Origin: Brassica napus
Lineage: Eukaryota; Streptophyta; Magnoliopsida; Brassicales; Brassicaceae
NCBI RefSeq assembly: GCF_020379485.1
Contig: NC_063452.1
Span: 11,325,065-11,389,064, forward strand
Reading direction: 5' to 3'
Length of the DNA stretch: 64,000 bases
A program made the position numbers and the translations under genes. This document shows positions 57,761-64,000 of this stretch, piece by piece. The first letter of the stretch is position 1, and every line of letters begins with the position of its first letter. Below the pieces are notes generated by a model. That model was not told where the DNA came from. It worked only from the letters and a program-made list of their open reading frames with translations, and made no database searches.

Positions 57761-59480
57761 TATTTAATATAATTTGAATTTAAACTATTTACCATACAGA
57801 AATACATAAATATTTTAATTTCAAAATTGTAGAAATATGTAAACTATAAAAATTAATTATTTTATCATTTTAGTTTGATTAAATCATTAAAATATATTTT
57901 ACATATCTTTTGTTATTATTCTGTAAAAATTAAATTATTTATTTAACAATTGTTTTTATAAAATATCTCACTCGGTGCTAAGCGAAGATTATTGTCTAGT
58001 TTATTAGTTTTTTTGGCTTTCATGCCAAATCAATTTACATAGTCTTATGAACATATGTATTATGCATACTTGTATATAAGAGTTATGTATACATTTTGCA
58101 AAGACTAGCATGATTTTCCTTCTTAACATACATAATCACATTTTTACTAGTTAAAGATTAATAACTTGCTCAATGCTATTATAAGTATAAATATGATATT
58201 TAATGATCACAATATATGTGAGAATTTTAGTATCAAATTCTGGAAGAATCTTTCGACCAAGACATACTTTAATATTTAATTTAGAATACATAAAGACAAT
58301 AAAGTTTTTAAGATTTTTTAAATTATGATTCACTAAAATTATTTCGGATTTACAACATATAAAGACAATATATGCATATATATTAATCATTAAAAATTAT
58401 AGCAAAATTTTTGTTCAAAGTTTCTATAATATAAAATATTTTATTGTCTAATGAATAAAAATTAGAAAATATAAATTATTTATACATTTTAATATATAAT
58501 ACAATAATTCATACTTTAATTTTTTATTTATATATACATATCTGTATTTATCTATAACAGTTAACTCTATTAGAAACCATTTTTATTTTTGAAATATTTA
58601 AAAAAGTATGAAACAGTTTACAATGTCCTTTAAAATTAATTTTAGCAATTCTAAACTACAGAATATTTTTCATTATTTAATAAATCCAACCATTTAAAAA
58701 ATGTCTAACTCTTTTTTTTATTAATTTGTATTTTTTAAATAAATTAAACTATTTTAGTATTATTAGCATAGTTTTATTTCTAGCGTGTTTGATTGATCTT
58801 AAATCATTTGTAGAAAATTTAATAGTTTTAACTATTTTAGGTTTAAATTCTAGAAATTAATGTAATAATTTTATTTTGTTTAATAATTTGTATGTCAATA
58901 AATTTTCTAATCTCCATAATATTTATTCAGGTTATTTTTGTTTAAAATATGCTATTATTTATTTATAATTTAAAAAAATAAATTATTACTTTAATAATAT
59001 TTTAATCATATTTTTTGGACACATATTTTAATCATATTTTCGTGGACGCATATTTTACTGAGGTAATTTGTTGAAAAAACCATGAAAAATAACGAAATTA
59101 GCAAAATACCAAAAACAGTAAAAGAGTTAAAGTAGTTGTGGATAAGGTACAATCGAAATGACCATAAAACCTTTTTTTCTTGACACTAGGCTTTCTTCCA
59201 GTTTAGTGTGTATGGAGGTAGTGAACAAAAAATATTTAGTTTGATACTAAAAAGATTTGTAAAGATATCTCTCTCTCATTATCGTTCTTCTTCTTTTTCC
59301 TTCTTCTTCATATACTTTTCTTCCAAATGAATATAAGCAAAAAAATATGTTCTACCATAATTCATTATTTACATAATCACACTCAATCATCACCATAGTC
59401 TCAAATAAGATCATGGATTTTTTTCCCAGAGTTAATCATCTTTCGCTCAAAAATTCCTCTACTCATCCAAAGATTAAGAC
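57761..59480. other. AT-rich intergenic DNA with a Helitron-like 3' end
   Basis: No gene recognised. At 57971-57999 the sequence CTCGGTGCTAAGCGAAGATTATTGTCTAG followed by T looks like a degenerate Helitron 3' terminus (plus strand). The LTR element may have inserted inside that Helitron, whose 5' end was not found. Confidence 0.4.
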
Positions 59481-60029
59481 GAGACCGTCAAATTATTTGA
59501 TGGTTAATATAATATTTACAAAATTAACAAACAAGTTACTTAGAATAAAACTTCTTCGAATTATGTTATCACATTCTTAGATACCATAAAAAGTTAAAAT
59601 CATAGCTAGGATGTATGAAATGTACATACACATAATGTTATGTATATTTATTTGTTGGTAATATCAGATTGTTGGAAATCTAATATAATATATATACGGT
59701 TAAAAGATTGGCTAGTTGAAATTAAAACTGCTTAATTGATAATATCAAATTGTTAGACAGTTAATATAATATTTACACGGCTAACAAATAAATTACACGA
59801 GCATAAAACTTGTTAGAATTATATATCACATTCCTCAATAGCATAAAAAATCAAGATCATAGCTATGACATATAAAATGAAGTAGGAGTAATATTTAGGT
59901 ATATGTATTTGTTGGTAAAGTCGAATTGTTAGACACCTAATATAATATATATACGAATAAAAGATGAGTTACTTGGAACTAAAAACAGATTTGTTGGTAA
60001 CGTTAGATTGTTAGACATTTAATATAATA
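59480..60029. repeat. ~259-bp tandem repeat, about two units
   Basis: The phrase (A/G)AATTGTTAGACA-like plus TTAATATAATATTTACA recurs at about 59489, 59667, 59748, 59925 and 60007. Spacing alternates between roughly 178 and 81 bp, i.e. a higher-order unit of about 259 bp. Also shared are AACAAACAAGTTAC, TCACATTC and AAAATCATAGCTA. A Helitron interrupts the array at 60030. Confidence 0.7.
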
Positions 60030-61134
60030 CTAGATTAAGATCTGCGTTTTGCGCGGGATAAACATTATATATATAAATTATTTTATGTATTATATGTTCT
60101 TACATATTATGAAATAATAAATATATATTGAATAATTAAATGTCAGTAATTATTACTTATATAATTAAATTGGTACGAACGTATAAATCAATTTTATTAA
60201 TCCAAACATTTTAAAAAAAAATTTGATAGGATATGTAATTAAATTTAAATGATATTAACATACATAGTATATTTTTCATATTAATGTCTATTTTATTTAT
60301 TTTTTTTTTTTAAATGATGCTTTCTACTCATATGTTTTTTTTATCATGTGTATTTTTAATAGCAAAAACTTTAAATTACTCATAACAAATTTTCATTGTG
60401 GGACTAATAATTTTAGTAATTGATAATTTAAAAAAAATTATCAATGTTAGTTCAAAACTTTTATCAAAAAAAATTATTCAAAGTAAATTTTGAAACTAAA
60501 ATATTTATTTATTCAATATGGTTTATAGTTTAATTTAGAATGATATATATACCTATATATTTTAAATCTTAATGATTAATTAAATTAGACTTTTACTTAT
60601 ATGATTTTGTAATCATTTGTATTTTGTCATAACAAAAATTTTAAACCATGGATCGCAAAATTTGAATGTGAGACTTTTAACAGTTTTAGTAATTTATAGT
60701 TATTTTTTAAAATTCAAAATATAAAATATAAAGAAAAATCTAAATTTTTATAATATGGTTATTGTGATTTTTTTAAATTATTTTAATAGTTTAAAATTAA
60801 ACAAATTTGATAGAAGATACATTATTTTTTTATCAGATCTTTATTATTCAAAATCGTTAATTGTCATATATACTTTAGCCACATTAGGCAATTCCATAAT
60901 CTTTATTTAAAGAAATAATAAATGACATTAATAATGAATTTATGATTAGTTTAATAAAAAGCTTATTATATAATTAGATGGACCAACATATTTCTCTAAT
61001 AATTCTAAGAATCATCCTAGTGATGACACATGGCTACAAAAATAAGTTGTAATGTTTCACAAATAATATATAGGAGATGATGACACATGGCTACAAAAAT
61101 AAGTTGTAATGTTTCATAAATAATATATAGGAGA
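60030..61134 (-). mobile_element. Non-autonomous Helitron (1.1 kb)
   Basis: Minus strand: starts TCTCCTATATATTATTTATG after an A, ends CCCGCGCAAAACGCAGATCTTAATCTAG before a T, with a GCG...CGC hairpin near the end. No Rep/helicase. Its interior is related to the Helitron at 21585-22572. The 5' terminal segment is duplicated in tandem. Confidence 0.85.
61022..61134 (-). repeat. 57-bp tandem duplication of the Helitron 5' terminus
   Basis: GATGACACATGGCTACAAAA...TATAGGAGA occurs at 61022-61077 and again at 61079-61134, period 57 bp and almost identical. Both copies end in the TCTCCTATATATTATTT terminus (minus strand), giving two candidate 5' ends. Confidence 0.88.
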
Positions 61135-61135
61135 T

Positions 61136-62522
61136 TTATACCTTTAACAAATAAGCTTTTCCATTTGCTTATTTTGGATGTTTCTAGTACTCATCTCTGA
61201 TTTTAGCTTGTCTATTTTGGCACAAATTCCATTTTTTTCTGCCATTAAAGTGTCCTATCTCAGCTTGGTTTTCAAAATCTTTGTTCAACGCATTGATATG
61301 TACATCCGGCATGGCCAAGTCTGTTTATACTGCATAGATCTCAACTTCAAACTTTACCTCTTTACTCTTCATCTCAATTTTCTATGTATCGTAATGTTTC
61401 TTAACCTCTTTAATCTTCATCAATTCTACCTAGATCATTTATTTATCAGCAAACTCATGGCTATCCATTGTCCATGGTGAGACCAGACGATAATTAAAAG
61501 ATGAATAAAAACCTTTGCTTCAGAGTCTAACTCAGAAAAAAAGAATCAAGATCGTGTTTGGGAATAACATCATAAGAGCCACTACCAAAACTGAGAAATA
61601 ATCAAGTTTCCTTCTTTATTACAGCTACAAACAGAAGTGTCAGTGCTATCTGATTTTTTCTTGAGAGCACCATAGTGATAGAGAAAACAAAAAAAAAAAT
61701 TAAAGATTCAACATTTACATTCCCACAAGAAACAACATTGGAAAAATGAAACCTTTCAATGACTAAAGAGATTTTTAAGTATAAGATAAAGAAGAAGAAA
61801 AGAAAACACAAATAGGATTTTGATCTACTTTTAATTTCTCAGACATGAATTTTAGGGTTGTTCTTGTGGAAATTGGAGACTAAGCTAAGAGAAAATAGAT
61901 GAAAGAAGAAGAGAGATGATTATTTTGAATTTTGGAAAGATTTAGGTATCAGTAAATAAAATCTTATCAGATCTCAGTTAAGATTTTGCCTATATGTTCG
62001 ATGGGAATTCATTAGTATGGCTATAGGGGCAGTAGAGGAAATATGGATTATATACCGTTTGTAAATAGTGTAAATTAGTTTATTGCTAATAATGCATAAA
62101 TTCTCTGGTGTACGTCCTAATTTTTCTATTTTAATCATATTTATAGCTCGTTTTCTCTTCTTAATAGACGAGTCTTTCACCTTGTCTTTGGCTACTCGAA
62201 ATCTTTTCAGTAATAAATCCAACCGTCCAAAGAGTCTTTAACTCTACCAGACAATATTTTGTTTTTTTGAAAATCATATCAATTTTTGTAAATAGATAAA
62301 TTAAACTCAATTCCTAGTATCTAAATATAAATTAACTAAAATTTGATTCAGTACACTTTACATTAACATGTAGTTTCTCATTTCATTATCAATTGCATTT
62401 CTGATTTGATTCTAGTTTGTTTATTGAGAAAATAAGAAATTTAGGTTCAGTTCCTAATCTAAATATCAGTTCAACTCAATTCACATTGAACCAGTTTGGT
62501 TTAGATGATTAGCATTCTTATA
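61136..62522. other. Intergenic, no gene recognised
   Basis: AT-rich. A 100-codon hydrophobic open frame at 61178-61480 (plus) has no identifiable domain and is probably chance. Nothing else could be assigned. Confidence 0.35.
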
Positions 62523-63060
62523 TCTTATATATATAAAGTTGACTTTTTCTTTTCTTCTAACAAGTGGCATGGGTCTTTTACGACACATGTCATCTATGTA
62601 TTTTTTTTACATTTTAGGTCTTTCTTCTTTTAGATTATTGCAATTTGGTCAAAAACTTTCATCGTGAACAATCTAATCCATTTCGCACTAACTATTATTA
62701 TTATTATTATATATATAAAGTTGGTTTTTTCCCTTCTTATGATATGTGGAAGAAGAGTTTGTTGACATGTGTCCTCATATTTTTTTCTGTATTTTAAATC
62801 ATTTTCCTTTTAGATTATTGCAATTTGCTCCATTAATTTTTAATTGTGTACTATCTAATCCTTCTCACATTTATTGGTCCCTAAAAATCAAGAAATAAAT
62901 AAAATATTTTAAATATATTTTAAATAATTAATTTATTCACAACTAAAAATATCATACACTTTCACCATTGTATTATTTTTACTAATTTTTATTATTTCAT
63001 TTATAGATTATATATTTATTTCACTATTAATATCATAAGATAATCAAACTAATAATAAAA
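62523..63060 (+). repeat. Two Helitron-like 5' termini in tandem
   Basis: TCTTATATATATAAAGTTGACTTTTTC at 62523, and a second, similar TATTATATATATAAAGTTGGTTTTTTC at about 62704. Each is followed by a CACATGTC/GACATGTGTCC block and then the near-identical ATTTTA..TC...CTTTTAGATTATTGCAATTTG. This is the start sequence of the Helitron family at 8759 and 24356. The 3' ends must lie outside the window. Confidence 0.6.
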
Positions 63061-64000
63061 AATGAGAGCACCAACGCAAATAACCAAGAAAGCGGGTCAG
63101 AGGGAGAATAATAATCGAAAGGCTAAAGCCACCAAGAAGCAGGAAGATATATGTCTAAAGCACCAGAATCACAACCAGTAGTTAAAAGGTAAGAAACACC
63201 TCACAAACTAAACAAGAACATACAAGACAGTCATGCAAGTGAAAAACCACAAAGCTCTGGACAGAAGGGACCAAAGTTCCAAGAGACTAACTCCGCACAC
63301 TTATACCAAGGGAAACACGGAAAGAAAAGAAACAACTTGAGGGAGGGAGAATGGAAGACAACCACCGAGAAATCAGAGACTAAACTTGAGACCAGAATAA
63401 CCTTCCAAGCCCACATAGCATACATGAACGAAAACATTATCCAAACCTCGAGTGGCAAACATTGTGAACGGGAGATCCACCAGAGATGCGATAAAAGCTG
63501 CAAAGAGATGCGAGAATAGAGAGGGAAAGGGAGACGAAATGAAATCAACAAATTATGGACCTGTCCTCGAGCTATAAAAGAGAGCATAGAAGTCAGAGAA
63601 CCAAAAACTAGATCTTGAAAACCAAGACGAGCAGAGACTATTGACAGTAAGCCAACGACGAAGAATACAACATCAAAGACGACTAAACTCTGACCCAACC
63701 AAGGAGATGCAGTTCCTAACATCAACTGAAATCTAAGGAAAAAGAGGAGCAGTCAATATTGACTGGCACAGCCTACAATGCCGTGAGAATCAACCGAACA
63801 ACTGAAAACTCATAAACCCGATCTACAACAAATACCATATAATCTCACAAGTGAAGAAGGCAAGGAAGAACAAAAGAAAGAGGAGAGTCTTTTTCCGGTG
63901 ATGGTGAGAAGCACATCACACCAGAAAGGTAACAAAATACATAGACGGTGACGGCTCATGTTCAAAATATGGAGAGAGGGCAAAAAACATCTTTAAAGTT
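63061..64000. other. Non-AT-rich segment, unassigned
   Basis: Base composition changes sharply here from AT-rich to about balanced. The minus strand has a 164-codon open frame (63231-63725) rich in Phe, Leu, Ser and Trp that I do not recognise. It may be part of a LINE or another transposon running off the right edge, or a captured host sequence. The function is unknown. Confidence 0.35.

Noticed and set aside
61178..61480. Small hydrophobic protein gene
   Set aside because: AT-rich, no motif, no promoter or homologous copy visible. Open frames of this length are expected by chance here.
63231..63725. A membrane protein gene (hydrophobic 164-codon frame)
   Set aside because: No family motif; the composition looks like a reverse reading of purine-rich DNA. 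Kept only as an unassigned segment.

Overview
The window is nuclear DNA from a flowering plant, almost certainly a Brassicaceae species close to Brassica. Genes have GT-AG introns, the intergenic DNA is AT-rich and packed with nested transposable elements, and the recognisable proteins (SP1, MYB103, RLM1-type TIR-NBS-LRRs, a SOT5-type sulfotransferase) are of Arabidopsis/Brassica type. From memory, Arabidopsis has the same neighbours on chromosome 1: a TNL of the RLM1 group at about At1g63880, SP1 at At1g63900 and MYB103 at At1g63910. I therefore read the window as the syntenic segment, expanded by TNL duplication and transposons.

Layout. 1-4224 (minus): TNL pseudogene A, running off the left edge, with a short non-coding LTR element inserted in its TIR exon, a MITE in intron 1 and three frameshifts. 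4349-6107: a hAT-type and a Harbinger-type non-autonomous element. 6724-7718 (minus): SOT5-like sulfotransferase pseudogene. 8759-10365: a Helitron with a captured gene piece. 10930-12102: decayed LINE fragment with a hAT MITE. 12576-15360: two inverted copies of what looks like the 5' end of an ATG8 gene, around Copia debris. 16395-18265 (plus): SP1, ten exons, intact. 18561-28982 (minus): TNL B, the only intact resistance gene. Its four exons join into a 1,032-codon frame if a 7.1-kb first intron holding Helitrons is removed. 30072-35335 (minus): TNL pseudogene C, with no NB-ARC exon and a solo LTR in exon 3. 36480-37600: two C-terminal TNL relics, the second hit by a Mutator-like element with a 9-bp target duplication. 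39923-41915 (minus): MYB103, three exons, 370 codons, intact. 44162-46141: CACTA element. 47640-48483: Copia scrap and a SINE. 49415-57755: complete 8.3-kb LTR retrotransposon with gag but no visible pol, carrying many copies of the palindrome TCGATCGA. 57756-64000: AT-rich DNA with a roughly 259-bp tandem repeat, a Helitron and Helitron-like termini.

How it works together. The intact functions are immune sensing (TNL B), turnover of the chloroplast protein-import apparatus (SP1) and secondary-wall/lignin transcription (MYB103). The rest is a TNL cluster in birth-and-death turnover, with each paralog at a different stage of decay, and the transposons that are breaking it up. I found no convincing new biochemical system. 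The most unusual structures are the ATG8-like inverted repeat, the palindrome-rich gag-only retroelement and the Helitron-filled intron of the intact TNL.
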